64,000 bases of DNA from Thetidibacter halocola (GCF_018224955.1 NZ_JAGTUU010000003.1:310001-374000), one strand, 5' to 3'; counted from the stretch's first letter, positions 35,297 to 44,413 are shown. Numbers and translations: made by a program. The notes: a model not told the origin generated them from the sequence alone.

Positions 35297-35315
35297 CATG
35301 CCGCAAAGCGGCATG
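35297..35315 (+). terminator. Stem-loop after fabG
   Basis: CATGCCGC and GCGGCATG form an 8-bp stem with an AAA loop, 3 bases past the stop. There is no T-run; it may be a partial terminator or a 3'-end stabiliser. Confidence 0.5.
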
Positions 35316-35324
35316 ACAAAGCGT

Positions 35325-35352
35325 TTGCCATCCTCGTGCCTTATGCTATAGG
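35325..35352 (+). promoter_or_regulatory. Candidate acpP promoter
   Basis: TTGCCA (35325-35330) and TATAGG (35347-35352) are 16 bases apart, about 150 bases before acpP. An overlapping TATGCT at 35342 is an alternative -10. Confidence 0.5.
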
Positions 35353-35499
35353 CGCGCTGACATTGGCCGGGGGGCGCGCAGGCGTTGCAGGCCAGCAGGC
35401 CGGGTTTCCCGGAGAACACCGCCCGAAAGGGCATGTATGGCCACCCCGGAGGGGCAAGGGCAGAACGGGCCTTCGGGCCGCAGAAGCAGAGGAACGGAC

Positions 35500-35733
35500 A
35501 TGAGCGACATCGCAGATCGCGTTAAGAAGATTGTGGTCGAGCACCTGAGCGTCGAAGAGGACAAGGTCACCGAAGGCGCCTCGTTCATCGACGACCTGGG
35601 CGCGGACAGCCTCGACACCGTCGAGCTGGTCATGGCATTCGAGGAAGAGTTCGGCATCGAGATCCCGGACGACGCGGCCGAGACGATCCAGACCTTCGGC
35701 GACGCGGTCAAGTTCATCACCGACGCGCAGTAA
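35500..35733 (+). CDS. acpP: Acyl carrier protein
   Basis: The 77-residue acidic protein has the phosphopantetheine site serine in [19 protein letters not shown] (residue about 37). It carries growing acyl chains. ATG 35500 matches the family start [11 protein letters not shown]; the longer frame from 35437 does not. It has a roughly 150-base leader and a strong terminator, so it can be expressed well above fabD/fabG. Confidence 0.98.
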   Translation: MSDIADRVKKIVVEHLSVEEDKVTEGASFIDDLGADSLDTVELVMAFEEEFGIEIPDDAAETIQTFGDAVKFITDAQ

Positions 35734-35757
35734 GCGGTTCCCCACGGGGAGTTCAGG

Positions 35758-35784
35758 CGGCGCCCCTCGCGGGCGCCGTTTTGC
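35758..35784 (+). terminator. Intrinsic terminator after acpP
   Basis: CGGCGCCC and GGGCGCCG form an 8-bp stem with a CTCGC loop, followed by TTTTG. A smaller CCCC/GGGG hairpin precedes it. Confidence 0.85.
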
Positions 35785-35802
35785 TTTGGCGGGATGCCGT
35801 CC

Positions 35803-35852
35803 GGCGCTCGTCCCGGCCTCAGGCCGGAACATCGCCCCGCCCGCCGTCCCGC
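35803..35852. repeat. Dispersed intergenic repeat, copy 1 (overlaps the opgC 3' end)
   Basis: GGCGCTCGTCC, a small hairpin, then ACATCGCCCCGCCC-G-CCGTCCCGC. The same parts recur at 40486-40525. In this copy the hairpin arms are CCGGCC and GGCCGG, and the element supplies the last codons of the OpgC-like protein. Confidence 0.65.
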
Positions 35853-37045
35853 CTGCGCGCCGCCTTGCGGGCGCTCTGGTGGCGGTTGACCAACACCGAG
35901 ACGCCGTAGACGACCGCCATGCACAGGCCCAGGAGTCCCAGCGCGAAGGCCGGCGTGGATTCGCTGCCCGCCGGTACGGTGTAGGCGATCCAGTAGCTGA
36001 TCACGATACTGGCCGAGAAGCTTTGCAGCGTCACCGCGCCGATGGTGCGCAGTACGCGCAGGCCGAACAGCCCGCGCACCGCCCGCGCCACCCGGCTGTT
36101 TGCCAGGCGGGGCGTCATCAGCAGGCAGGCGAGCACGAACACCGCCAGCACGAAATTCATCAGCGGCAAAAGCGCCACTGTCAGGTAGTCGCGCAGGTAG
36201 CGCAGCCCGAGGGGCGCAAGCCCGCTGGCCGACAGAAGGCCGACGACGCCGAAGACGGCCAGCAGCGTCAGCATCAGCCGCAACACGCCCGGCGGGGTGT
36301 TGCGGACGAAGCCGCGCAGCGCCTCGGCATCGCGGGCATAGAGCGCGCCGAGGGCGACGCCGAAGAAGAAGATCATTTGCCAGGCGAAGATGTGGAACGA
36401 TCCGCCCTCTTCTATCCGGGCGCCGGGAACCTGGGCGAACAGCGCCTCGAAGGCGCGCTGGGTGAAGCCGTAGCGCGCGAACAGCCAGGCCAGCACGCTC
36501 AGCCCCAGCGCGACATGGCGCAGGCGCGACTGGAACATCAGAACGAAGACCGGGGCGATGGCGATGTAGACGACATAGAGATACAGGATGTCGAAGAAGG
36601 CAGGCCGGTAGAACCCTGTCAGGAACAGCGCGATGTCGTCTAGGCCGATGCTCTCGCGGCCATGCAGCAGGACCGAGGCCGTGCTGCCTGCCAGCGGCAG
36701 AACCAGCGCCGGCAGCAGGCACAGCGCGAAGACCACGATGTAATGCGCGACGATCCTGCCCGCGCGCTGCAATCCCCAGCCCAGCGACGACAGCACGCCG
36801 CGCCGCGCCAGGCGGAAGCTGAGGATGTAGCCGGTCATGAAGCCGGACACCGCCATGAAGCCTTCGCCGGTCAGGAACACGGCAAAGGGCTTGTGCGTCA
36901 GGAATGACAGTGCGCCGACGCCGGTGATGGCGACCACGTGGCCAACCGTCATGGCAAAGATCAGGTAGCCGCGGATGCCATCGACAAGCGGCAGGTGGGC
37001 CGGCGCCTTGGGCCGTTCCTGGCTGTCTGCCTGCGCGTCGCTCAC
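35819..37045 (-). CDS. opgC: OpgC-like membrane protein (glucan succinylation)
   Basis: The 408-residue protein has about ten membrane segments and begins after a short hydrophilic N-terminus with LVDGIRGYLIFAMTVGHV, the OpgC family signature. OpgC proteins transfer succinyl groups to periplasmic glucans at the inner membrane. GTG 37045 was chosen because AGAAGGA lies nine bases before it; an ATG 39 bases upstream is the alternative. The last residues (RRRDGGRGDVPA) are encoded by a dispersed repeat, so the basic tail may be a recent addition. No glucan synthase gene is adjacent. Confidence 0.85.
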   Translation of the reverse strand: MSDAQADSQERPKAPAHLPLVDGIRGYLIFAMTVGHVVAITGVGALSFLTHKPFAVFLTGEGFMAVSGFMTGYILSFRLARRGVLSSLGWGLQRAGRIVAHYIVVFALCLLPALVLPLAGSTASVLLHGRESIGLDDIALFLTGFYRPAFFDILYLYVVYIAIAPVFVLMFQSRLRHVALGLSVLAWLFARYGFTQRAFEALFAQVPGARIEEGGSFHIFAWQMIFFFGVALGALYARDAEALRGFVRNTPPGVLRLMLTLLAVFGVVGLLSASGLAPLGLRYLRDYLTVALLPLMNFVLAVFVLACLLMTPRLANSRVARAVRGLFGLRVLRTIGAVTLQSFSASIVISYWIAYTVPAGSESTPAFALGLLGLCMAVVYGVSVLVNRHQSARKAARRRDGGRGDVPA

Positions 37046-37363
37046 CCGTCCGTTCCTTCTGGATGTCCGGCACCGGTGCCGCATCGCGGACGCGATACTC
37101 CGGGAATGCGCTCAGAATAAGGCTTTGCGAGAGACAGGAAAGGGCACCTTGCGGCGCCCTTCGAGGTCGGTCGGGAAGTGTGGCGGGCCTGCCCGGGATG
37201 CGGGCCTCTGGACGGGACGGATCAGGCCCAGGCCTGTCCTGCTCGTGCCGCGGGCGGTTGCCCGGCCCCATGGGGCCGGGTCCGGCTGCCGGGGCTCCGC
37301 CCGTCATCACCCCGAACCGGCCACTGGCAGGTTCGCCCGGGCCGCAGGCCCGGGTCCGGGCGG
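37046..37363. other. 318-base gap with several GC-rich hairpins
   Basis: The region between the OpgC-like and iron-binding genes has no credible gene. It holds a stem at 37140-37161 (9 bp, TTGC loop), a 20-base perfect palindrome at 37261-37280 and a stem at 37336-37354 (CCCGGGCC/GGCCCGGG, GCA loop). The last lies 9 bases past the stop of the minus-strand iron-binding gene and is probably its terminator. Confidence 0.5.
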
Positions 37364-38365
37364 TCACCCATCGAAATCGACGGTTTCGACCAGCTTCAGC
37401 GCGTCGGCGCGCAGGGCTGCCAGCGTCATCAGGTTCACGTCGTCGGCGGTGAAGGTGCCCCAGCTGTTGGTCAGGGCGTCAGGCTCGGTGCCCGGGGCGA
37501 TGGGGTATTCGTAATTCGCTTCGGCGTAGATCTGCTGCGCCTTGGGCGAGGTCAGGAATTCCATCATCTTCAGTGCGTTCTCGCGGTTCGGCGCCGCCGC
37601 CGTCATCGCCACGCCCGAGATGTTCACGTGGGTGCCGCCATTCTCGAAGGTCGGGAACAGCACGTTGACCGAGTTCGCCCAATCCTGCTGTTCGGGGTCG
37701 GTCAGCATCTGGCCCATGTAATAGGTGTTGCCGAGGCTGATGTCGCATTCGCCCGACCAGATCGCCTTGACCTGTGCGCGGTCGTTGCCTTGCGGCTTGC
37801 GCGCGAGGTTGGCCTTCACGCCTTCCAGCCAGGTCTTGGTATACTCCTCGCCATGATGGTGCAGCATGGCCGAGACGAGGCCGATCGTGTAGCTGTGCGT
37901 GCCCGAACGGGTGCAGATGCGACCCTGCCACTTCGGATCGGCGAGATCCTCGTACGTGGTCACCTCGGAGGGATCGACGCGGTCCTTGCTGGCATAGACG
38001 ATGCGGGCGCGGGTGGTCAGGCCCCACCAATGGCCCTCTGGATCGTGATAGGCGTCGGGCACGTTGGCGGCCAGCGCCTCGGAGGTCACGGCCTGGGTCA
38101 CGCCGGCATCGACCGCCTCGGCCAGGCGCGAGATGTCGACGGTAAAGATCAGGTCGGCGGGCGAGCGCGCGCCCTCGGCCTTCAGCCGCTCGACCATGCC
38201 CTTTTCCAGGAAGGCGACGTTGACCTTGATCCCGGTTTCGGCAGTGAAGGCGTCGGTCAGCGGGGCCAGCAACTCGGGCTGACGGTAGGAATAGAGGTTG
38301 ACCTCCTGGGCAAGGGCCGGGGCGGCGATCGCGATGGCGGTCAGGGCGGTGGTCAGGCGCAGCAT
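37364..38365 (-). CDS. Ferric iron ABC transporter substrate-binding protein (FutA/FbpA type)
   Basis: The 333-residue protein has a signal peptide (1-19, ending PALAQ) and the FutA/FbpA fold. It starts EVNLYSYRQPELLAP; the tyrosine-rich late segments YEYPIAPG and NTYYMGQM probably supply iron ligands. No permease or ATPase gene is adjacent, so it is an orphan binding protein that must use a transporter encoded elsewhere. It has its own promoter in the gap after mazG, overlapped by palindromes that could be iron-responsive. Confidence 0.88.
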   Translation of the reverse strand: MLRLTTALTAIAIAAPALAQEVNLYSYRQPELLAPLTDAFTAETGIKVNVAFLEKGMVERLKAEGARSPADLIFTVDISRLAEAVDAGVTQAVTSEALAANVPDAYHDPEGHWWGLTTRARIVYASKDRVDPSEVTTYEDLADPKWQGRICTRSGTHSYTIGLVSAMLHHHGEEYTKTWLEGVKANLARKPQGNDRAQVKAIWSGECDISLGNTYYMGQMLTDPEQQDWANSVNVLFPTFENGGTHVNISGVAMTAAAPNRENALKMMEFLTSPKAQQIYAEANYEYPIAPGTEPDALTNSWGTFTADDVNLMTLAALRADALKLVETVDFDG

Positions 38366-38404
38366 GAAGGACTCCTGTTCGTGGCGCTTCCATTTGATGC
38401 GCTT

Positions 38405-38440
38405 CTTAAACCCGACTAAAATGATCAGGTCAATACCTGA
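38405..38440 (-). promoter_or_regulatory. Promoter and overlapping palindromes upstream of the iron-binding gene
   Basis: On the minus strand TTGACC (38433-38428) and TTTAAG (38410-38405) are 17 bases apart. TCAGGT-CAAT-ACCTGA (38425-38440) overlaps the -35, and a TGATCA plus AT-rich stretch fill the spacer. The layout suits repression by an iron-responsive regulator; which one is not known. Confidence 0.5.
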
Positions 38441-38449
38441 GTGAAGAGT

Positions 38450-39262
38450 TCAGGTATAGCCAGCCTTCTCGCGCGCCTTGGCCGCGTCCCACAGCGCGTC
38501 CATCTCTTCCAGCGTGCTGTTCGAGGGCGTGCGGCCCTGTTCGGCCAGCGCCGCCTCGATGGCGGCGAAGCGGCGGGTGAACTTGGCATTGGCGGACCGC
38601 AGGGCGGCCTCCGGGTCGATCTTGAGGTGACGGGCGAGATTCGCCATGACGAACAGGAGGTCGCCGAATTCCTCCTCCATGTGGGCGGCGTCGCGCGCCT
38701 CGCGCAGTTCGGCGGCTTCTTCCACCACCTTGTCCAGCACCTCGTCGGTCGAGGGCCAGTCGAATCCGACCCGCGCGGCGCGGTTCTGCAACTTGATCGC
38801 GCGGGTCAGCGCGGGCAGGCCGTGGGCGACGCCATCGAGGATGCCCTTCTGTTTCTTCGCGGCGCGTTCGGCGGCCTTGATCGCCTCCCAGTCGCGGGTC
38901 TGCTGTTCGGGGGACTTGTCGTTCGACTCGTCGCCGAAGACATGCGGATGCCGTGCCACCATCTTGTCCGACATCGTGTTGGCCACGTCGTCGAAGGTGA
39001 ACAGCCCGCGGTCCGCCGCCATCTGGGCGTGAAAGACCGACTGGAACAGCAGGTCGCCCAACTCGCCCTTCAGTTCGTCCCAGGCCTCGCGCTGGATCGC
39101 GTCGGCGACCTCGTAGGCTTCCTCGATCGTGTAGGGGGCGATGGTGGCGAAATCCTGCTCGAGATCCCAGGGGCAGCCCGTGACAGGGTCGCGCAGCGCC
39201 CGCATGATCGCCAGAAGTCGCGGCATCCCGCCTTTCGGGTCGTGGATCAGATCGTCGCTCAT
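38450..39262 (-). CDS. mazG: Nucleoside triphosphate pyrophosphohydrolase MazG
   Basis: The 270-residue protein has the two-domain MazG layout. The first domain carries CPWDLEQDFATIAPYTIEEAYEVADAI and ELGDLLFQSVFHA with the metal-binding E-E-x-x-E and E-x-x-D pairs; the second has VVEEAAELREARD and EEFGDLLFVMANLARH. It hydrolyses NTPs to NMP and pyrophosphate, cleaning damaged nucleotides and affecting stress signalling. It is divergent from the M20 gene across 61 bp. Confidence 0.96.
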   Translation of the reverse strand: MSDDLIHDPKGGMPRLLAIMRALRDPVTGCPWDLEQDFATIAPYTIEEAYEVADAIQREAWDELKGELGDLLFQSVFHAQMAADRGLFTFDDVANTMSDKMVARHPHVFGDESNDKSPEQQTRDWEAIKAAERAAKKQKGILDGVAHGLPALTRAIKLQNRAARVGFDWPSTDEVLDKVVEEAAELREARDAAHMEEEFGDLLFVMANLARHLKIDPEAALRSANAKFTRRFAAIEAALAEQGRTPSNSTLEEMDALWDAAKAREKAGYT

Positions 39263-39323
39263 TGCGTCCCTCTCGGGTTTCGGTCACTTGAGGGATGAGC
39301 CATCGCGTCCGAGGAGTCCACCC

Positions 39324-40484
39324 ATGCCCGTCCTGAACCGCATCGCAGGCTTTGCCGAGGAAATGGCAGGCTGGCGCCGTCACCTGCACCGGCATCCGGA
39401 ACTGTCGCTGGACTGCCACCTGACAGCCGCCTTCGTGGTCGAGCGCCTCGCCGAATTCGGGGTCGACGTGATCGAGACCGGCATCGCCACCAGCGGCGTC
39501 GTCGCGGTGATCGAGGGCAGGGGGCCCGGCCCCGTGACCGGCCTGCGCGCCGACATGGACGCGCTGCCCATGGACGAGGCGACGGGTGCGGAATGGGCCA
39601 GCACCACCCCGGGCCGGATGCATGCCTGTGGCCATGACGGCCACACGGCGATGCTGCTGGGGGCTGCGAAATACCTCGCGGAGACGCGCAATTTCGCGGG
39701 AAAGGTCGTGCTGATCTTCCAACCCGCCGAGGAAACCATCGGCGGCGGCCGGATCATGGTCGAGGAAGGCATCATGGAACGCTTCGGCATCGACGAGGTC
39801 TATGCCCTGCACACCGACCCGTTCGGCGACCTGGGCGAGTTCCGCACCTGTCCCGGCCCGATCATGGCGGCAGTGGACGATTTCGAGATCACCGTGACGG
39901 GCAAGGGCGGCCATGCAGCCTATCCGCATGAATGTCTCGATCCGTTGCCCTGCGCGCTGGCCATCGGCCAGGCGATGCAGACCGTGGTCTCGCGCAATGC
40001 CGATCCGCTGGCCTCGTTGGTGGTGTCGCTGACGCAGGTTCATGGCGGCACCGCCTTCAACATCATCCCCGAGAGCGTGCGGCTGGCCGGCACCGTGCGC
40101 AGCTTTGACCCGAAGGTGCGCGACATGGCCGAACGGCGCATCGCCGAAATCGCCAGGGGGCAGGCGGCCAGCTATGGCGTCACCGTCGCGGTGGAGTATC
40201 GCCGCAACTATCCGCCCACCGTGAACCATGCCGACCAGACCGCCCGCGCAGTGGCCGTGGCGCGGGAGGTCTCGCCCGCCGTGATCGACGATCTGCCACC
40301 CGAGATGGGGGCCGAAGATTTCTCTTACATGCTGAACGTCCGCCCCGGGGCCTTCCTGTTCCTGGGCCAGGGCAAGGGACCGTCGGTACATCACCCGGAA
40401 TTCGACTTCAACGATGCCGCCGCGCCCTATGGCGCGAGCTTTTTCGCGCGGCTGATCGAGACGCGGCACGGCGGGGGACGGTGA
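39324..40484 (+). CDS. M20 family amidohydrolase, copy 1
   Basis: The 386-residue protein has the M20D signature: HLHRHPELS near the start, RADMDALPM, the metal site HACGHDGHTAMLLGAAKYL and FQPAEETIGGG. Relatives hydrolyse N-acyl amino acids (hippurate, indole-3-acetyl amino acids and similar). The start at 39324 has GAGGAG upstream. It is followed 95 bp later by a paralogue with the same layout and then an agmatinase, suggesting a small amide/amine catabolic unit. A dispersed repeat follows the stop codon directly. Confidence 0.93.
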   Translation: MPVLNRIAGFAEEMAGWRRHLHRHPELSLDCHLTAAFVVERLAEFGVDVIETGIATSGVVAVIEGRGPGPVTGLRADMDALPMDEATGAEWASTTPGRMHACGHDGHTAMLLGAAKYLAETRNFAGKVVLIFQPAEETIGGGRIMVEEGIMERFGIDEVYALHTDPFGDLGEFRTCPGPIMAAVDDFEITVTGKGGHAAYPHECLDPLPCALAIGQAMQTVVSRNADPLASLVVSLTQVHGGTAFNIIPESVRLAGTVRSFDPKVRDMAERRIAEIARGQAASYGVTVAVEYRRNYPPTVNHADQTARAVAVAREVSPAVIDDLPPEMGAEDFSYMLNVRPGAFLFLGQGKGPSVHHPEFDFNDAAAPYGASFFARLIETRHGGGR

Positions 40485-40485
40485 C

Positions 40486-40525
40486 GGCGCTCGTCCTTCG
40501 GACATCGCCCCGCCCACCGTCCCGC
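40486..40525. repeat. Dispersed intergenic repeat, copy 2
   Basis: This copy has GGCGCTCGTCC, then TTCGG, then ACATCGCCCCGCCC-A-CCGTCCCGC, matching 35803-35852 outside the hairpin. Its mini-hairpin is GTCC-TTC-GGAC instead of the longer one in copy 1. It begins one base after the M20 stop codon. Confidence 0.65.
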
Positions 40526-40579
40526 ATGTGTTGCGCCTGTAGTCAATCGGCGCGACAGTTCCGAAAAAGGAGATCCCCC

Positions 40580-41746
40580 ATGCCTATCGTGAATTCCATC
40601 GCCGCCCAGGCCGAAGAGATGACCGCCTGGCGCCGCCACCTGCACACGATCCCCGAACTTGGTCTGGACTGCCACAAGACGGCAGCCTTCGTGGTGGATC
40701 AACTGCGCGGCTTCGGGATCGAGGACATCACCACGGGCATCGCCCGCACCGGGATCATCGCCATCATCGAGGGCCGCGAACCGGGGCGCACCATCGGTCT
40801 GCGCGCCGACATGGACGCGCTGCCGATGCAGGACCTCTCGGGCACGGGCTGGGCCTCGACCGTGCCGGGCATGGCGCATACCTGTGGCCATGACGGCCAC
40901 ACGACGATGCTGCTCGGCGCCGCGAAATACCTGGCCGAGACGCGCAATTTCGCGGGGCGCGTCGCGCTGATCTTCCAGCCCGCCGAGGAAAACGAGGGCG
41001 GCGGGCGTATCATGGTCGAGGAAGGCATGATGGAGCGGTTCGGCATCGACGAGGTCTATGGCATCCACAATTCGCCGGGCCTGGCGCAGGGCCATTTCGC
41101 CACCAATCCCGGCGCGCTGCTGGCGGGCGTCGACGAGTTCACGATCACCATCACCGGAATCGGCGGTCATGGCGCGCAGCCCTACCAGACCCGCGACCCG
41201 GTGATCGCGGCCGCCAGCATGACGCTTGCGCTGCAAAGCATCGTCAGCCGCAATGTCAGCGCGCTTGACCGCCTGGTGGTCTCGGTCACGCAGATCCACA
41301 CCGGGTCGGCGATGAACATCGTGCCCGAGACCGCCATGCTCAACGGCACCGTGCGCTACTTCGACAAGGCCGTGCAGGCCACGGTCAAGGAGCGCATGGC
41401 CGAGATCGTGGAATTCCAGGCCAGGAGCTTTGGCATGACGGCAACGCTCGACTATTCCGAGGGTTACCCGCCCACGATCAACCACCCCGACCAGGCCGCC
41501 TTCGCGGCCGAGGTCGCGCGCGAAGTCGCGGGCGAGAACGCCGTCGATGCCGACGCGCCGCCGATCATGCCCGGCGAGGATTTCGCCTACATGCTGCTGG
41601 CGCGCCCGGGCGCCTACCTCTTTCTTGGCCAGGGCGACACGCCGGGCTGCCACCACCCGAAATACGACTTCAACGACGGCATCGCCCCGATCGGCGCCAG
41701 CTTCTTCGCCCGACTGGTGGAGCGCGCCCTGCCGATCAAGGACTGA
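40580..41746 (+). CDS. M20 family amidohydrolase, copy 2
   Basis: The 388-residue paralogue of the preceding gene shares long stretches with it (for example RADMDALPM, CGHDGHT-MLLGAAKYLAETRN and RIMVEEG-MERFGIDEVY). Metal and catalytic residues (CGHDGH, FQPAEE) are intact. GGAGATC lies before ATG 40580. Divergence concentrates around residues 175-210, near the lid domain entrance, so the two copies may act on different acyl or amino groups. It is followed by the agmatinase gene. Confidence 0.93.
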   Translation: MPIVNSIAAQAEEMTAWRRHLHTIPELGLDCHKTAAFVVDQLRGFGIEDITTGIARTGIIAIIEGREPGRTIGLRADMDALPMQDLSGTGWASTVPGMAHTCGHDGHTTMLLGAAKYLAETRNFAGRVALIFQPAEENEGGGRIMVEEGMMERFGIDEVYGIHNSPGLAQGHFATNPGALLAGVDEFTITITGIGGHGAQPYQTRDPVIAAASMTLALQSIVSRNVSALDRLVVSVTQIHTGSAMNIVPETAMLNGTVRYFDKAVQATVKERMAEIVEFQARSFGMTATLDYSEGYPPTINHPDQAAFAAEVAREVAGENAVDADAPPIMPGEDFAYMLLARPGAYLFLGQGDTPGCHHPKYDFNDGIAPIGASFFARLVERALPIKD

Positions 41747-41784
41747 GCCGTCCCTTCATCTTGCCCGATAAACTCCGGGGGTGA

Positions 41785-41818
41785 GGCGCGGAACGCGCCG
41801 AGGGGGCAGCGCCCCCTC
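41785..41818. repeat. Double-hairpin intergenic element, copy 1
   Basis: Two adjacent perfect hairpins with 3-base loops, GGCGCG-GAA-CGCGCC and GAGGGGGC-AGC-GCCCCCTC, follow a CTCCGGGGG stretch. A similarly built element lies at 47036-47064. It may also end transcription after the M20 pair. Confidence 0.5.
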
Positions 41819-41848
41819 GACCCCATCCACACAGGACCACGACCGACC

Positions 41849-42811
41849 ATGAGCCTCGAAGACGCCAAGCGCCAGATCGACCACGCCTTCACGAGGGAAG
41901 ACCTCAAGGGCCCCTCATTCGAGAACGTCTTTGCCGGCGCCACATCCTTCCTGCGCCGCCGCTACACGAAGGACCTCGCGGGCATCGACATCGCCGTCAC
42001 GGGCCTGCCCTTCGACCAGGCGGTGACGAACCGGCCCGGCACGCGCCTCGGGCCGCGCGCCATCCGCGAAGCCTCGCAGCTGCAACCCTGCGACGCGCCC
42101 TATGGCTGGGGCTTCGACGTGCTGTCCGAGTTCGCCATCGCCGATTACGGCGACATGGCCTTCGACTATGCCATGCCCTCCGAGGTGCCCGAGCGCATCC
42201 GCGCCCATGTGGCCGGCATCCTGGGGCAGGGCGCGGCCTGCATCGCGCTGGGGGGCGATCACTCGGTCACGCTGGGCTGTCTGCGGGCGCACGCGGGAAA
42301 GCACGGGCCACTCTCGGTGATCCAGTTCGACGCCCATACCGACACCTGGGCCGATGACGATTTCGCGCGGGTCGATCACGGCACCTTCCTCTACAAGGCG
42401 GCGAAGGAAGGCACGGTCGTGCCCGAACGCTCGGTCCAGATCGGCATCCGCACCGACAATCCAGACCCGCTGGGCTTCCACATCCTCGACGCGCCCTTCG
42501 TGCATGACAACGGCCCCGCCGTCGTGGCGCAGCGGGTGAAGGAGATCGTCGGCGACGCGCCCTGCTATGTCACCTTCGACATCGATGCGCTGGACCCGGC
42601 CTTTGCGCCGGGCACGGGCACGCCGGTCTGGGGTGGATTGGCCAGCCACCAGGCGGCGGCGATCCTGCGCGGCATCGCGGGTGTCAACATGGTCGGTGGC
42701 GACGTGGTCGAGGTCTCTCCGCCGTTCGATTCCGCCGCGATCACGGCGGTGGCGGGCGCGCATGTGGCGACGGCGCTGCTGTGCCTGTGGGCCTATGCAA
42801 GACGCGGCTAG
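41849..42811 (+). CDS. speB: Agmatinase / ureohydrolase family protein
   Basis: The 320-residue protein has all manganese-binding motifs of the arginase/agmatinase fold: GGDHSVTLG, FDAHTDTW and TFDIDALDPAFAPGTGTP. It is closest in layout to agmatinases, which cleave agmatine to putrescine and urea. Several family members act on other guanidino compounds, so the symbol is a family-level call. It follows two M20 amidohydrolases after 102 bp containing a double hairpin. Confidence 0.88.
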   Translation: MSLEDAKRQIDHAFTREDLKGPSFENVFAGATSFLRRRYTKDLAGIDIAVTGLPFDQAVTNRPGTRLGPRAIREASQLQPCDAPYGWGFDVLSEFAIADYGDMAFDYAMPSEVPERIRAHVAGILGQGAACIALGGDHSVTLGCLRAHAGKHGPLSVIQFDAHTDTWADDDFARVDHGTFLYKAAKEGTVVPERSVQIGIRTDNPDPLGFHILDAPFVHDNGPAVVAQRVKEIVGDAPCYVTFDIDALDPAFAPGTGTPVWGGLASHQAAAILRGIAGVNMVGGDVVEVSPPFDSAAITAVAGAHVATALLCLWAYARRG

Positions 42812-42917
42812 GGGTGGCGGGTCCTTGCCGGGTCACAGCATTGTCCTTTGAGAATCGCGCCCAACCGTGTCATGCCCGCCTGAGGGCAGGACAACGAAGC
42901 CGGGGGACACCGTGCGC

Positions 42918-43331
42918 ATGATCTTCTACGCCATCGTCATTCTCGTCTTCGGCGGGCTGGCCTGGATCCGCCTCGCTCCATCGGACCCTGCGGTGTGGAA
43001 CGTCGATCCGCAGGTCACCGCAGACCAGGACCTGGCCAGTGGCGTGCGCCGCCGCATTCCCGGCGGCGAGGCGACGCTGACCGCGCTGCACCAGATCATC
43101 CTGGAAACCCCTCGGACAGAGGTGCTGGCCGGCGACCCCTCGGAGGGGCGCGTGACCTATGTCACCCGTTCCAAGTGGATGGGCTTTCCCGATTACACGA
43201 CCGTTCAGCTGTCCGATGGCCAGGTCGAGCTGTATGCCCGGCTGCGCTTTGGCCAGTCCGACATGGGTGTGAACCGCGCCCGGGTCGAAGGCTGGTTGTC
43301 GGCGCTGCAATCCGAGGGCGGCACGTCTTGA
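42918..43331 (+). CDS. DUF1499 family membrane-anchored protein
   Basis: The 137-residue protein has one N-terminal membrane segment (about 3-20) and a DUF1499 domain; its late segment [18 protein letters not shown] and the ending [18 protein letters not shown] are typical. Function is unknown. A GGGGG site serves either ATG 42918 or GTG 42912; the two differ by two residues. It lies 31 bp before prfA. Confidence 0.8.
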   Translation: MIFYAIVILVFGGLAWIRLAPSDPAVWNVDPQVTADQDLASGVRRRIPGGEATLTALHQIILETPRTEVLAGDPSEGRVTYVTRSKWMGFPDYTTVQLSDGQVELYARLRFGQSDMGVNRARVEGWLSALQSEGGTS

Positions 43332-43362
43332 CGCGGCGCCGCGGGCGCGCCATTCAGCCCGC

Positions 43363-44412
43363 ATGATCCCCCAGGACCGCCTTCGCCAGATCAAGGACAG
43401 GCTCGGCTATGTCGAGGCGCGTATGAGCACGGGCGATGGCGACATCGCCGCGCTGGGCCGTGAATATGCCGAATTGCGCCCTCTGGTCTCGGTGATCGAG
43501 GATTGGGAGCGGCTGAACACCGACATCGCCGAGGCCGAGGCGATGCTGTCCGATCCCGAGATGCGCGCGCTGGCCGAGGAAGAACTGCCGCAGCTGCGCG
43601 CCCGCCTGCCCGAGGCCGAGCGCGCCGTGCAACTGGCACTGCTGCCGCGCGATGCGGCCGATGCCCGGCCCGCCGTGCTGGAAATCCGCCCCGGCACGGG
43701 TGGCGAGGAGGCGGCGCTGTTCGCTGCCGACCTGGCCCGCATGTACCAGCGTTACGCCGAGGCGCGCGGCTGGACATGGGACGTGATCGAACAACAGGAC
43801 AGCGATCTGGGCGGCCTGCGTGAGCTGGTCGTGCGAATCGCGGGCGAGGGAGTCTTTGCCCGTCTCAAGTTCGAATCCGGCGTGCACCGCGTCCAGCGGG
43901 TGCCCGAGACGGAATCGGGCGGGCGCATCCATACCTCGGCCGCGACCGTCGCCGTCCTCCCCGAGGCGCAGGAGGTCGATATCCAGATCGACCCCAACGA
44001 TATTCGCATCGACACGATGCGCAGTTCCGGCGCGGGCGGGCAGCATGTGAACACCACCGACTCGGCGGTGCGGATCACGCATATCCCCTCGGGGATCGTC
44101 GTCACCTCGTCCGAGAAGTCCCAGCACCGCAACCGCGAGATCGCCATGCAGGTGCTGCGCGCGCGGCTGTTCGACAAGCAGCGCCAGGAGGCCGATTCCG
44201 AGCGCGCCGGCGCGCGCAAGGCGCAGGTGGGCTCCGGCGACCGCAGCGAGCGCATCCGCACCTACAACTTCCCGCAAGGGCGCATGACCGATCACCGGAT
44301 CGGGCTGACGCTGTACAAGCTCGATCAGATCCTGCAAGGCGACCTCGACGAGATCATCGACGCTCTGACCGCCGAACACCAGGCCGCCGCCCTCGCGGAA
44401 ATGGGCGCCTGA
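43363..44412 (+). CDS. prfA: Peptide chain release factor 1
   Basis: The 349-residue class I release factor has the GGQ motif in [18 protein letters not shown] (glycine-glycine-glutamine near 226-228) and the stop-codon recognition region ahead of it. It frees the finished peptide at UAA and UAG. The next gene, prmC, methylates the GGQ glutamine and starts one base after the stop codon, the usual arrangement. Confidence 0.97.
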   Translation: MIPQDRLRQIKDRLGYVEARMSTGDGDIAALGREYAELRPLVSVIEDWERLNTDIAEAEAMLSDPEMRALAEEELPQLRARLPEAERAVQLALLPRDAADARPAVLEIRPGTGGEEAALFAADLARMYQRYAEARGWTWDVIEQQDSDLGGLRELVVRIAGEGVFARLKFESGVHRVQRVPETESGGRIHTSAATVAVLPEAQEVDIQIDPNDIRIDTMRSSGAGGQHVNTTDSAVRITHIPSGIVVTSSEKSQHRNREIAMQVLRARLFDKQRQEADSERAGARKAQVGSGDRSERIRTYNFPQGRMTDHRIGLTLYKLDQILQGDLDEIIDALTAEHQAAALAEMGA

Positions 44413-44413
44413 G

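Noticed and set aside
38430-40517. 695-codon minus-strand frame over the first M20 gene and mazG
   Set aside because: It is antisense to the M20 gene and in the wrong frame over mazG; both real genes have intact active sites.
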